Origin: Bacillus sp. (in: firmicutes)
Lineage (GTDB): Bacteria > Bacillota > Bacilli > Bacillales > Bacillaceae
Length of the DNA stretch: 62,835 nucleotides
Reading direction: 5' to 3'
Assembly (NCBI GenBank): GCA_031180805.1
Contig: JAPSLL010000023.1
Location: 1 to 62,835 of the forward strand
In this document: positions 8,238 to 18,429 of the stretch, one piece after another
How positions within the stretch are numbered: position 1 is the stretch's first letter
How the letters are laid out: the number at the start of each line of letters is the position of its first letter
Position numbers and translations under genes: made by a program
The notes under the pieces: model-generated
Databases searched by the model: none
What the model saw: only the letters and a program-made list of their open reading frames with translations
Told to the model about the DNA's origin: nothing

Positions 8238-8905
8238 ATCAACACCGCTTTATAACCAAGACCATGAACAGTTACAATTTTAAAATCTTTGCACTCAAAA
8301 AATTTATCGCGAAGCTTTGTGATGTACACATCCACTGCTCTTAAACTAGTGTTACTATCCACACCCCAAAACTCATCCATTAATTGTGAACGTGAGAATG
8401 TATGCTTAGGATAAGATAACATTTTATATAGGATATTAAATTCCCTAATTGTTACTGGAATTTCCTCTCCATTTATAGTTGCCGACATTTCGTCTGCATT
8501 CATGACAAGGCTACCTACAATTAGTTTTCTTTCATTGGCAATATTTGCTCTCCGGAGAATGGCGCTCACACGCATCAACAATTCATCCATATCAATAGGT
8601 TTTACCATATAATCATCAATTCCAGCTTTAAAGCCTTTTTTCTTAGATTTTATGTCATCAAGAGCTGTCGTGAAGAGAATTGGGATTGTCTTATTTAAAT
8701 TTCTAACCGTCTCAGCAAACTGGAAACCATCAATTTCCGGCATCATTACATCTGAAATAATCAAATCAAATAACCGGTTATACATTAAATCATACGCTTC
8801 ACGAGGATTGAAGCAACCAGTAGCATGATACCCATTATCATTTAAATATGTGCACATAATCTCATTTAGTTTTATATCATCCTCAACAACTAATATATTT
8901 ATCAT
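8234..8905 (-). CDS. OmpR/PhoB-family response regulator
   Basis: A receiver domain (ILVVEDD at residues 4-10, phosphoacceptor Asp52 in ISDVMMPEIDG, KPIDMDEL near residue 100) is joined to a winged-helix DNA-binding domain ending VTVHGLGYKAV. The start is the ATG at 8905, 8 nt after AAAGGTGTGA, giving 223 aa; a TTG at 8926 is less likely. OmpR-type regulators bind direct repeats with about 10-11 bp spacing. Just such repeats stand upstream of this gene, of the sigma operon and of a 38-aa membrane gene, so it is the natural candidate for their control. Confidence 0.9.
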   Translation of the reverse strand: MINILVVEDDIKLNEIMCTYLNDNGYHATGCFNPREAYDLMYNRLFDLIISDVMMPEIDGFQFAETVRNLNKTIPILFTTALDDIKSKKKGFKAGIDDYMVKPIDMDELLMRVSAILRRANIANERKLIVGSLVMNADEMSATINGEEIPVTIREFNILYKMLSYPKHTFSRSQLMDEFWGVDSNTSLRAVDVYITKLRDKFFECKDFKIVTVHGLGYKAVLI

Positions 8906-8972
8906 TAATAAATTCACACCTTTCAATTAACAAAAAGAATTACAAATTTAGATTGTTCTCTGTCATGTGGAC

Positions 8973-9004
8973 AGTATATCAGGCATATGTTTATGAAATG
9001 TTAA
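8973..9004 (-). promoter_or_regulatory. Predicted autoregulated promoter of the OmpR-type system
   Basis: Hexamers TGTTTA (8988-8993) and TGTTAA (8999-9004) on the plus strand are 11 bp apart. On the minus strand a -10-like TATACT (8978-8973) follows exactly 9 bases after the last box, the same geometry as at 7008-7061 and 57115-57168. Transcription would begin near 8966, about 60 bases before the regulator start. Confidence 0.6.
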
Positions 9005-9698
9005 AATCATATTTTCATGAAAAATAAGTATACACATTTTTAAACTTACGATATTAATTATTGCCCAATCATTCTGCTTGTACCTATAAACAGTTGTTAT
9101 AATTAGTCTCCTAAAACACAAATAGTTTTTCAACTTTTACCCTTATACTACTAGTAATTTTCTTCATCTTATCTTCATATTTCATCAAACAAGACAACGC
9201 TTCTTACTAAAAAAAATTTGCAGTAACTGATAGCAGTTAATCTCAAAGCTTTGTTCCCTCTTGCGACTTTTAGAACGATGTAATTTTATTTAGAAATTAG
9301 TCTGAGACCATAGAAAATCATTTTAAAGTGTTTCCATTCCTAAAATGATCAAAGTATTTTTATTTTATACTATAGAGATATTGAGTCAATAGAGTGAGGT
9401 TAAAGTTAAACTTCTAACTTAACTGTAAGAGGTTTTTATAGCCCAAATATGATATACGAGTTACGTATAATATATCATTAATTAACTTTTACATAGTCCT
9501 ACCAATGAGATTTTATCTGTTCAATTCAGCTATTCAGTTGCAATAATTAGTCTTTAATATTTGATACAATTTCACATGAACATTCAAACTTTTATCTTTT
9601 AAGGAAAGCGTCTCAATAACAAATAAAGATAGCTTAAAATAATAAATGGAGCTCAAATACATTCTGTAATCTATTATATACTTACTTAAAGATAAAAA
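9005..9698. other. Intergenic stretch without recognisable genes
   Basis: AT-rich sequence between the OmpR-type and NarL-type systems. A hairpin with arms ATCATTTTA (9317-9325) and TAAAATGAT (9341-9349) is the only clear structure. A minus-strand open frame at 9534-9767 has no ribosome-binding site and covers a terminator, so I do not call it. Confidence 0.5.
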
Positions 9699-9738
9699 AA
9701 TCGTACACAGGGGCATGTGCCGAATGTACGATTGGGCA
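9699..9738. promoter_or_regulatory. Tandem GTACNNTNGGGCA pair, site 1; also terminator-shaped
   Basis: Units GTACACAGGGGCA (9703-9715) and GTACGATTGGGCA (9726-9738) are repeated with a 23-bp period. The arms AATCGTACA (9699-9707) and TGTACGATT (9725-9733) also form a hairpin. On the minus strand it is followed by a run of seven T, so it may end transcription of the regulator gene that stops at 9767. Confidence 0.6.
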
Positions 9739-9766
9739 GTCAAATTTTCAAATCTGTTAATAACCA

Positions 9767-10420
9767 TTATAAGGTAATATAGCCTTGCTTAATTGCAATA
9801 GAAACAGCTTCTAATCTAGAATCAACATTCAACTTATTGTAAATGTTCGTTAGATGGGCTTTAACTGTTCGTTCAGCAATACCCATATCAAATGCAATCT
9901 CTTTATTGCGATAACCTTTTGCTACAGCTCGTATTATAAATAATTCTTTTTCAGTTAATGAAGTCTGTTCATCTTTGTCACTAACGTCATCTGAACCATT
10001 TTTTTCACTCACATTTATAATTTTCGTCATGATTTCCGGTTTAAGCAGTGTATCTCCTCTAAGTGCAGAATCGATTGTTCGAAATAAATCCTCACTACTC
10101 GTATCCTTCAATAAATACCCTCTTGCACCTAATTGGATGCCTTTGACCATTAATTCATCCTCATTGTAGGTTGTAAGGATAATAATTGGAATTTTTATCT
10201 GTTTTTGATTAAGATGTTGGATTGTTTCTAGTCCACTCATAACAGGCATATTTAAATCCAATAGAATAACATCCACTCTGTTTTTTTCAAGAAATTCAAT
10301 TGCTTCTAACCCATTTCCTGCTTCACCTATGACTTTAAAGGATTCATTCGTTTCTAAAATTAACTTTAGCCCTTCTCTTACAATTAAATGGTCGTCAACA
10401 ATAAGGATATTCTTTTTCAA
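9767..10420 (-). CDS. NarL/LuxR-family response regulator (YdfI-like)
   Basis: The 217-residue protein has a receiver domain (ILIVDDHLIVREG, phosphoacceptor Asp55 in VILLDLNMP, lysine in YLLKDTSSEDL) and a C-terminal LuxR helix-turn-helix (LTEKELFIIRAVAKGYRNKE, then ERTVKAHLTNIYNKL). I chose the TTG at 10420 because AAGGTGAG stands just before it; a GTG at 10429 is the alternative. It overlaps the upstream kinase gene by 26 bases. With that DesK/YdfH-type kinase it forms a complete two-component system. The 23-bp-period GTAC/GGGCA pairs around this region are candidate binding sites. Confidence 0.9.
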   Translation of the reverse strand: MKKNILIVDDHLIVREGLKLILETNESFKVIGEAGNGLEAIEFLEKNRVDVILLDLNMPVMSGLETIQHLNQKQIKIPIIILTTYNEDELMVKGIQLGARGYLLKDTSSEDLFRTIDSALRGDTLLKPEIMTKIINVSEKNGSDDVSDKDEQTSLTEKELFIIRAVAKGYRNKEIAFDMGIAERTVKAHLTNIYNKLNVDSRLEAVSIAIKQGYITL

Positions 10421-11621
10421 CCTTCTCACCTTCCGAACTTAGTGGTATTTTCACCTTTACACTAGTTCCTACATTTGCTTTGCTTGTAATGTGAACGGTA
10501 CCATTTAATAATCGTGCACGTTCACTCATACTAATTAACCCGTAATGTCCCTTATGTTTTTCTATGATATTCGTATTGAAGCCAATACCATTATCTTTTA
10601 TAAGAATAATTAATTCTTTGTTTTCCATATATATTATAACATCAACTTTTGTTGCTTGAGCATGCTTTGTTATATTCATTAAACATTCATTAATCATATA
10701 CATCACATTTTCATTTAAATTTTCAGAGAGAACTGGAATCACCTTAATAGTTGTTTTTACTTGGATTGAAGTATTCTTTATTAACTCTTTAATTTCTTGC
10801 TCGATATTATTAAGAAAGCTTATATTAGATATAGTTCTTAAATCATCGATTACTTCCCTAGCCTCTTTAAGTGCAACTCTAGCTTGGTGCATCGTTTCTT
10901 TAACAATTTGCCTTGAACGGTCCTTGTTTCCTTGCTGTAAGTGAATATCGATAGCTTCAAGCTTCATTATAAGGCCAACAAGACCTTGTGCTAATGTATC
11001 ATGTAAATCTCTCGCAAGACGTTTTCTTTCGTTTATGATTGTAAGTTCCTCTATTTTTTGATTAGCTGCTTCCAATTTTTTAATATAATACTGCATATTA
11101 GTCCAAGCATTCTCTTTTTTTATATAAAGAAGCGAATAAAAGACTGAGACAGCAATAACGAAAAATAGAATCGGAAGGTAAAAGGGTAACTCGTTAATCC
11201 CGTAGTTCATTGAAACAATAATAGTGTATGGTATATAAAGAAGAACTACGGCAACAAAAACCTTAAAGGAGTTCTCTAGAAAATGAATGCTTTCTGCAAT
11301 TAAGATTGGTAATAATCCTATAAGAACAATTGGTGAGCCATGCGGCATGATAAATGCAGATATAAAAATAATTGCACATTGCAAGAAAAAATAATAGGAT
11401 GAAAATTTACCTTTAAATTGATACGTAAATTTATATAATATAGTGTGCAATACCATTAGTACTGTAAAAATAGTTGCTTGAATATATATAGCTTCTTCTA
11501 GAAATTGCAAGATTATAGTACCTACATAAACCAGGGGTATCCAAAGTATCATTCTATTTATATATATAGAATATTTGTTAACCTTGACATTATTATCAAT
11601 AGGTAACTTTCTTTTAAACAT
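10395..11621 (-). CDS. NarL-class sensor histidine kinase (YdfH-like, HisKA_3)
   Basis: The 408-residue kinase has about six N-terminal transmembrane segments (residues 25-168), a coiled-coil linker and the HisKA_3 phosphoacceptor block ERKRLARDLHDTLAQGL with His207. The ATPase domain shows IKDNGIGFN and GHYGLISMSERARLLNG. Length and layout match Bacillus YdfH. A conserved FIMPHGSPIVLIGLLPILIA segment inside the membrane domain is nearly identical in the second kinase at 18430-19626. Good site: GGAGGGGAAAAGG before ATG. It precedes and overlaps its response regulator gene. The signal is unknown. Confidence 0.9.
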   Translation of the reverse strand: MFKRKLPIDNNVKVNKYSIYINRMILWIPLVYVGTIILQFLEEAIYIQATIFTVLMVLHTILYKFTYQFKGKFSSYYFFLQCAIIFISAFIMPHGSPIVLIGLLPILIAESIHFLENSFKVFVAVVLLYIPYTIIVSMNYGINELPFYLPILFFVIAVSVFYSLLYIKKENAWTNMQYYIKKLEAANQKIEELTIINERKRLARDLHDTLAQGLVGLIMKLEAIDIHLQQGNKDRSRQIVKETMHQARVALKEAREVIDDLRTISNISFLNNIEQEIKELIKNTSIQVKTTIKVIPVLSENLNENVMYMINECLMNITKHAQATKVDVIIYMENKELIILIKDNGIGFNTNIIEKHKGHYGLISMSERARLLNGTVHITSKANVGTSVKVKIPLSSEGEKVEKEYPYC

Positions 11622-11751
11622 CCTTTTCCCCTCCTTTTACCAAACGAATCCATATATTTTGATAAACATAGTTAATAGCATATAATTCCATTAGGAAAAA
11701 TAGCCTTTGTTTTTAGTACGTTCTTAAAAAACAGGCTTGATAGTATAAAAA

Positions 11752-11785
11752 AAGATGATCACTGTATATATACAGAAATCATCTT
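11752..11785 (-). terminator. Rho-independent terminator of the dehydrogenase gene
   Basis: Arms AAGATGAT (11752-11759) and ATCATCTT (11778-11785) enclose an inner TGTATATATACA stem. On the minus strand seven T follow. It lies about 105 bases after the stop of the dehydrogenase gene at 11891. Confidence 0.75.
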
Positions 11786-11890
11786 AGAACAGTCACCTTT
11801 TAGAGATCCTTTTGTATAAGCATACTAGACTACTTTTATGTGCTTCCTGTTAAACGTTATTTTTTATGACTAATAAAGTGTAAGTAATGA

Positions 11891-12649
11891 TTAATAAGCA
11901 GTCCAACCACCGTCAACAGTAACTGTCGTAGCATTAACAAAGCTAGAGTCATCAGAAGCAAGGAACAATGCTACCTTTGCAATTTCCTCAGGTTGTCCCA
12001 AACGAGGATTAGTCGCCATTCCGGGTCTAGATCTCTCCATACCAAATTGACTAACATTTGTTAACGTTGCAGCTATATTAGTTTCTACACTTCCAGGGGC
12101 GATCGCATTACAGCGAATTCCACTTTTTGCATACATAAATCCTGTATTTTTTGTAAATCCAACTACCGCATGTTTTGAAGCTGTATATGCTGCGCCTGCA
12201 CGCGCTCCTTGTAATCCACCATTTGATGCAATATTTACAATAACACCTTGTTCCTTCTCTAAAAAGATCGGTAATACCTTTCTCGTTGTCCGCATGACAC
12301 CTGTTGTGTTAATCGCAAATACTCTTTCCCACATTTCATCCTCAACTTCACCTGCTGGAATAAAATTATCCATAATGCCGGCATTATTTACTAGAATGTC
12401 AACTGTATCGAATATTTCAACGGTCTTGTCGATAAGATCTTGAACATCTTTTTCACTTGCTACGTTAGCTAAAACCGCTAATGCTTCTCCTCCATTCGAT
12501 TTAATTTCATTTACAGTAGCATTTGCTGACTCTTCATTAATATCTGAAACGACTACTTTTGCACCTTCTTGAGCATAAACAATCGCAATCGCCTTTCCCA
12601 TTCCAGATCCTGCCCCTGTTACAACGGCTACTTTATCTTTAAGTTTCAT
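11891..12649 (-). CDS. Short-chain dehydrogenase/reductase
   Basis: This is a 252-residue classical SDR. It has the cofactor motif TGAGSGMG (about residues 11-18), NNAG (about 89-92), the catalytic Ser in NIASNG, the YTASK pair, and an ending DGGWTAY. The aspartate in VVVSDINEE after the second strand suggests NAD preference. The start at 12649 follows GAGGTG. It is a single gene, ended by the 11752-11785 hairpin and preceded by tandem GTAC/GGGCA site 2. Standing next to two P450 genes and a second SDR, it may oxidise an alcohol made by P450 hydroxylation, but the substrate cannot be read from sequence. Confidence 0.9.
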   Translation of the reverse strand: MKLKDKVAVVTGAGSGMGKAIAIVYAQEGAKVVVSDINEESANATVNEIKSNGGEALAVLANVASEKDVQDLIDKTVEIFDTVDILVNNAGIMDNFIPAGEVEDEMWERVFAINTTGVMRTTRKVLPIFLEKEQGVIVNIASNGGLQGARAGAAYTASKHAVVGFTKNTGFMYAKSGIRCNAIAPGSVETNIAATLTNVSQFGMERSRPGMATNPRLGQPEEIAKVALFLASDDSSFVNATTVTVDGGWTAY

Positions 12650-12747
12650 TTACAACACCTCATTCTTCAAAAGTTTTATATTTTCTACATAAGAAGTTTA
12701 CTACTTCTTATATAGAAATTCTATCATGTAAATTTGCTTTAGAAATC

Positions 12748-12783
12748 GTACTATAGGGCAGAACAATTATGTACAATAGGGCA
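12748..12783. promoter_or_regulatory. Tandem GTACNNTNGGGCA pair, site 2
   Basis: GTACTATAGGGCA (12748-12760) and GTACAATAGGGCA (12771-12783) are the cleanest pair in the window, 23 bp apart and almost identical. They lie 99-134 bp upstream of the dehydrogenase start at 12649 with no T-rich hairpin, so here a protein-binding site is the better reading. The rest of the gap 12650-13016 shows nothing else. Confidence 0.65.
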
Positions 12784-13016
12784 AAACTACTTTTTTATGT
12801 AAGAAATCTGGAACATAAACAAAGATTATTTTCACTTTATTATGACCATTACCATGCTAATGCAATATTAAGAATTTCTTCTATAATTATTGTGATTGAT
12901 ATACAAACATAGGTAGTATCTTCATTCATTGAGTATCATTAATTAACTTTATTCTTATAATTAAGGTTTTTCACGTAATTTGAGAATGTAAGATATATAT
13001 CTTAAAAAATTAAAAA

Positions 13017-13042
13017 AACCTGAAAATTCTTAATTTCAGGTT
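13017..13042 (-). terminator. Terminator of the P450 cassette
   Basis: Arms AACCTGAAA (13017-13025) and TTTCAGGTT (13034-13042) form a 9-bp stem. On the minus strand it is followed by seven T. It stands 36 bases after the stop of the last P450 gene. Confidence 0.85.
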
Positions 13043-13077
13043 CAATTTGAAGTTAATATTTAATAATATATCTACCT

Positions 13078-14313
13078 TTATTTATATACTTTTAATGGTA
13101 AATATACTAAAGATTGTCCCGGTGCAGATTCAGTAAGATTTTCTTCAAGGTTAAAGGATTCAACAGATTCGATACTTGAAAACTTTTGCAAGAACGTCTT
13201 TAAGGCTATATTCAATTCTAGTCTCGCAAGAGGTGCTCCGAGACAAAAATGTGGTCCATTTCCAAAAGTTAAATGTTTTTTATTATTTGGTCGGTGGATA
13301 TTTAACTCAAATGGATTATCGAACATTTCTTCATCCATATTTGCTGCACTCATCCAAGCAATTACAACATCCCCCTTTTTCAATTCTACACCTAAAAGAT
13401 CGTTGTCCTGTTTCACAAAGCGTTCTCTTTTAGATATGTGGAATCGATAACGAAGCATCTCTTCTACAGCCTTCGGAACAAGATTTAGGTCGTTCCTTAA
13501 TTGCTTATATAAGGATGTATCATCATACAAGAAAGAGTAAAACATGCTTGAAATCATATGACCCGTTGTTTCGATTCCGGCCCCTAATAAAAGCATCGTT
13601 GTTCGAACAATTTCATCATCAGTAAACCTTTCGCCGTCTAACTCAACTTTTATTAAGTCTGAAATAATATCATCAGATGGATTTGAATGTTTTTGAACAA
13701 CTAAAGGATATAGGTATTGGAAATATTCTCTTGCTGCTGCTTTCTTTTTCTCATCTATTTCCTGTTCTTTTCCTTTGACATACGGTTGAAAAAGAGCATC
13801 AACCCATTTTTTATACATAAGACTATCTGTTGAAGGGACTCCTATCAAATCAGCCATTACCATTGTTGGAAAAAGGCCAGAAAATTGCTTAACAATATCA
13901 ACAGTGCTATTTACCTCCATGTCATTTACGAGTTTATTGGCAATTTCTTGGATTCGCGGCTCCCAAATTTTCAAGCTACGAGGTGTAAATGCTGCCGACA
14001 AAAGTGAACGATATTTTTGATGTTTAGGTGGATCGGTCCCAGCAATATTGATTTTTTCCGGGATTTCACCTTCTTTATTATTTGCTCCTACAGCTACCGT
14101 TGATCTATTCCCTACACTTGAAAAATATTCATGCTTACTTAAGACCTGTTTGACATCTAAATACCTAAAAATATTCCATGTATCTGTTTCCTTATGGTAA
14201 TATACTGGATGATGGATAAGCATTTTTTTGTACCAATCCAATGGAAAGAATTCTTCTGATCTAGATTGAAATTTTGTAATTTCCTGCATATCTATTATTT
14301 CTTTATTCACCAT
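13078..14313 (-). CDS. Cytochrome P450 (class using ferredoxin)
   Basis: The 411-residue soluble P450 has the I-helix oxygen-binding motif GAGIETTG (about residues 244-251), the ExxR pair in EEMLRYR (Glu285, Arg288) and the haem-binding loop FGNGPHFCLGAPLA with Cys357. These mark a bacterial three-component monooxygenase that needs separate redox partners. The start is the ATG at 14313 behind AGGAGG, not the upstream GTG at 14340. It follows the ferredoxin gene by 35 bases and ends the cassette. The acidic Glu before Thr-Thr is usual for oxygen activation. Substrate unknown; a terpenoid, fatty acid or steroid is typical of relatives. Confidence 0.92.
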   Translation of the reverse strand: MVNKEIIDMQEITKFQSRSEEFFPLDWYKKMLIHHPVYYHKETDTWNIFRYLDVKQVLSKHEYFSSVGNRSTVAVGANNKEGEIPEKINIAGTDPPKHQKYRSLLSAAFTPRSLKIWEPRIQEIANKLVNDMEVNSTVDIVKQFSGLFPTMVMADLIGVPSTDSLMYKKWVDALFQPYVKGKEQEIDEKKKAAAREYFQYLYPLVVQKHSNPSDDIISDLIKVELDGERFTDDEIVRTTMLLLGAGIETTGHMISSMFYSFLYDDTSLYKQLRNDLNLVPKAVEEMLRYRFHISKRERFVKQDNDLLGVELKKGDVVIAWMSAANMDEEMFDNPFELNIHRPNNKKHLTFGNGPHFCLGAPLARLELNIALKTFLQKFSSIESVESFNLEENLTESAPGQSLVYLPLKVYK

Positions 14314-14348
14314 ATCAAACCTCCTAGTATATTTGTCCACTTACATTT

Positions 14349-15406
<1,058 letters not shown>

Positions 15407-15541
15407 GTATAGCCTCCTTATATTCATTAAAATAATTGTGAGAAGTATTATAGGATACTAGAGGCAAGTCGGTATTAAGTACTCGCTTCTAGTATGGTCA
15501 TTTCATAACTAGCTTAGTAATCAAAACTTTGCCAGTTTAAT

Positions 15542-16801
15542 TTAAAAAGAGACTGGTAGTGAGGATAGGCCTTGAGCAGCCAACTTAAATTTCCAGCTAA
15601 CATTCTCCCTTGGGATACTAAGATGGATATTTGGCATCCGTTTTAATAGAGTTGTAAACGCTATATCCCCTTCCACACGTGCGAGAGGAGCACCTAAACA
15701 CATATGCACACCTTGACCAAATGCAAGATGACGTTTGATTTTACGCGTAATATCCAAATCTTCAGAGTTTACAAAATGCTTCTCATCCCTATTTGCTGAT
15801 TTCAGTAAAGGAAAAATCATGTCACCTTTTTTAATCAGTTTCCCCCCAAGCTCTACATCCTTTAAGGCATAACGAGGCCCAGCGGTCGTTGAAGGACCAT
15901 TAAATCTCAACAATTCTTCGACTGCAGATGGGATTAAGCTATGATCGGCTTTTAGGAGTTCCAGTTGTTCCGGATGATCTAGCAACATTAAGGTGCCAGT
16001 CGAAATAAGTGTTGAAGTAGTTTCGTGTCCAGCGAAAATTAATAATTGAATCATAGAAATGAGTTCTTTTTCATCTAGTCGATCCCCTTGCTCTTCAATG
16101 GAGATTAATTGACTAATTAAATCTTTAGAAGGTTTCTTACGTTTATGGGCAACAAGCTGCATAATATAGTCGCCAAAATCTTTTAGGCTTTCAGCAGTCT
16201 TCGGGTCTGATGTCCCCAGTCCAAGACCGTTTGCGATTCCCTCTGACCACTCGTGGATCTTTGAATGATCTGATTTAGGAACACCGATCATGTTAGAAAT
16301 TACATTGATCGGTAAAGGATTGGCATAATCCTTTACAAGGTCCATTTCACCTTGATCCTGAACCTGATCGAGCAATTCATTAGCTAGTTTTTGGACTTGA
16401 GGACGTAAGCTCTCCATATATCTTGGCGTAAAAGCTTTGGATACTAAAGTTCGCAGTCGTCTATGATCAGGCTCATCAATGGCGTTCAAGGAGTTAGATA
16501 GAAATAGTTCAGAGGTTGATGAATCTGTTTTACCTGTTAAAGATTCCTTAATGTTGCTATTCTTGTCAATAGATTTCGGATCAACACAAAAATGCTCCTG
16601 ATCTTTAAGTACCTTCATCGCCTCATCCAAATGTGTAACAGCCCAAGCTTGATTATTTGATTTCCCCATTGGAAACGAAAGCTTTACAACAGATCCAATT
16701 TCCCTCGTTTTTTTGAATATTGGAAATGGATCGGCGCCACTCTTTCCACTTAGCACCCCTATTATTGCTTGCTCTGGTGCAATTTGATCTGAATGATTCA
16801 T
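15542..16801 (-). CDS. Cytochrome P450, second enzyme of the cassette
   Basis: The 419-residue P450 has the I-helix motif FAGHETTSTLI, ExxR in EELLRFN, and the haem loop FGQGVHMCLGAPLA. It begins at the ATG at 16801 behind GAGGAAGGG. Sequence is clearly different from the other P450 (for example AGHETTS against AGIETTG), so this is not a recent tandem duplicate. The two enzymes may act on successive positions of one substrate. The reductase gene ends 91 bases upstream and the SDR begins 135 bases downstream. The N-terminal region lacks a membrane anchor, so it is cytosolic. Confidence 0.92.
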   Translation of the reverse strand: MNHSDQIAPEQAIIGVLSGKSGADPFPIFKKTREIGSVVKLSFPMGKSNNQAWAVTHLDEAMKVLKDQEHFCVDPKSIDKNSNIKESLTGKTDSSTSELFLSNSLNAIDEPDHRRLRTLVSKAFTPRYMESLRPQVQKLANELLDQVQDQGEMDLVKDYANPLPINVISNMIGVPKSDHSKIHEWSEGIANGLGLGTSDPKTAESLKDFGDYIMQLVAHKRKKPSKDLISQLISIEEQGDRLDEKELISMIQLLIFAGHETTSTLISTGTLMLLDHPEQLELLKADHSLIPSAVEELLRFNGPSTTAGPRYALKDVELGGKLIKKGDMIFPLLKSANRDEKHFVNSEDLDITRKIKRHLAFGQGVHMCLGAPLARVEGDIAFTTLLKRMPNIHLSIPRENVSWKFKLAAQGLSSLPVSF

Positions 16802-16892
16802 AAATATCCCTTCCTCTCTCATCATGTACTAAAATGCAGCTGTTTTCGTTGAACTTATTATTTATTAATGACTACATATGGAGTATTTTACT

Positions 16893-17906
16893 TTACGCCA
16901 ATGATTTATCTTTCTTTTCCATTAAGCTTGTACTGTGCAATGGTTGTACCTTTGCTGATGGTTCAATGTAAACCTTAGCGTTACTTACAGCCGTTGCAGC
17001 TTCTCCGAAACCTGTTGCAATAAGCTTTATTTTTCCATCATACGTACAAATATCACCAGCCGCGTAAATCCCCTCAATATTTGTTTCCTGTTTAGAATTC
17101 ACCACAATCGAATTGGCTTCAATATCTAGATTCCAGCCTTTAATAGGTCCTAAAGATGAAACAAATCCATAGTTGACAATCACGTCATCAGCCTCAATTG
17201 CTTTTACGCTATCTCCTTTCGCTTCTTTAAGGATGACTTTATCTAATGAGCCCTCTCCTTCTATACGGACAGGGACGTAAGGAGTAAGAATCTCCACCTT
17301 TGATTTTTCAAGAAGTGACACACTATGTTCATGTGCACGGAATTTATCACGCCGATGGACAAGTGTAACTTTTTCAGCAATTGGTTCCAACATTAAAGAC
17401 CAATCAACTGCAGAATCTCCTCCTCCAAAAACTACAACTCTTCTACCTGCGAATTTGTTTAAATCATTTATAAAATAATGCACAAACTTATCTTCTATAT
17501 TATTTGGCACCTCAATTGGGAATCTTCTTGGCTGAAACGCACCGTTTCCTGCAGTAATAATGATTGACTTTGAAAGATGGATTCCCGTTTCAGTATGAAT
17601 CGTAAAAACTCCATTAACCTTTTCAATTTGCTGGACTGATTGCCCGAAACAGAGCTCTGTTTGTTCTTTAAATAAGTTCATTTGTTCCTCTAAGTTGTCG
17701 ATCAGTTCTTGAGCACGTACTTTTGGGAATCCCGCAATATCGTAAATGTATTTCTCAGGATATAACGCAGAGAGCTGCCCTCCAAGCTGTGGAAGACTTT
17801 CAATAATCTTTACTGAAGCCTGCCTCATCCCAGCATAAAAAGCTGCAAACATCCCCACTGGTCCTCCTCCAATAATAGTAATATCAACTACTTTATTTTT
17901 CTGCAT
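16893..17906 (-). CDS. Ferredoxin-NADP+ reductase, thioredoxin-reductase-like (YumC type)
   Basis: This 337-residue flavoprotein has the FAD motif [16 protein letters not shown], the NADPH motif [14 protein letters not shown], and the C-terminal FAD block [14 protein letters not shown]. No redox-active CxxC is present in the NADPH domain, which separates it from thioredoxin reductase and matches Bacillus YumC/YcgT. It would reduce the cassette ferredoxin with NADPH. The ATG at 17906 follows AGGTGG; a TTG at 17912 behind GGAGGT is the alternative. As the first gene it is preceded by two tandem GTAC/GGGCA sites. Confidence 0.92.
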   Translation of the reverse strand: MQKNKVVDITIIGGGPVGMFAAFYAGMRQASVKIIESLPQLGGQLSALYPEKYIYDIAGFPKVRAQELIDNLEEQMNLFKEQTELCFGQSVQQIEKVNGVFTIHTETGIHLSKSIIITAGNGAFQPRRFPIEVPNNIEDKFVHYFINDLNKFAGRRVVVFGGGDSAVDWSLMLEPIAEKVTLVHRRDKFRAHEHSVSLLEKSKVEILTPYVPVRIEGEGSLDKVILKEAKGDSVKAIEADDVIVNYGFVSSLGPIKGWNLDIEANSIVVNSKQETNIEGIYAAGDICTYDGKIKLIATGFGEAATAVSNAKVYIEPSAKVQPLHSTSLMEKKDKSLA

Positions 17907-18150
17907 CTTCAACCACCTCTACCTCCACTAAAATCTGATAAACTCCTGTTGATTCCCATAAAGAATTTACCTTTTTACAAGCTTTCTTCTTTTATTAAGC
18001 TTGCATAAATCTTTCATATTTCGTTTTTACTTGATTGTTACTTCGTTATTAGATAACATGATTAGAGACCTTTGCCTCCCTATTTAACAAAAGTACATAA
18101 AAGCACTTTCATTATTAATCCACATTATACATATCTAAATAAAATAAAAA

Positions 18151-18189
18151 ATCGTACAGTTGGGTATTGTCCAACTGTACGATGGTGCA
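18151..18189. promoter_or_regulatory. Tandem GTAC/GGGCA pair, site 3; also terminator-shaped
   Basis: Units GTACAGTTGGGTA (18154-18166) and GTACGATGGTGCA (18177-18189) show the 23-bp period. The DNA is also a perfect 13-bp hairpin (ATCGTACAGTTGG 18151-18163 with its complement 18171-18183) followed on the minus strand by TTTTTTATTTTA. It could end the orphan kinase transcript, bind a regulator upstream of the reductase operon, or do both. Confidence 0.6.
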
Positions 18190-18361
18190 TAATCGATTAT
18201 TACACTCATACTAAATATTTAAAGTAGAAAATAACTTTCTTCCTATTTTCTCCAACTTATTTACTTATATGAATATGTGCTTTAGATATATTTTCTTTAT
18301 CATTATCATTTCATGATAGTTTATTTGAACTAAACTATTAGGCTAACTATTGAAATTAGTC

Positions 18362-18397
18362 CTCCAAAAGGGCATATCAATTTTGCACGTTTGGGCA
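18362..18397. promoter_or_regulatory. Tandem GGGCA pair, site 4
   Basis: GGGCA at 18370-18374 and again at 18393-18397 keep the 23-bp period, with GCACGTTTGGGCA as the better unit. It lies just after the orphan kinase gene, about 450 bp upstream of the reductase start and about 200 bp from site 3. No other feature is visible in the gap 17907-18429. Confidence 0.45.
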
Positions 18398-18429
18398 AGT
18401 CCTTCTTCTATTATCTTTTCATTTAATTT

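Noticed and set aside
9062-9088. Minus-strand ATTGGGCA near the OmpR-type system as another tandem site
   Set aside because: The only possible partner is 18 bp away, not 23, and lacks GGG-C-A.
9534-9767. 77-codon minus-strand open frame after the NarL-type regulator
   Set aside because: No ribosome-binding site, unlikely protein composition, and it covers a terminator hairpin and the GTAC/GGGCA pair.
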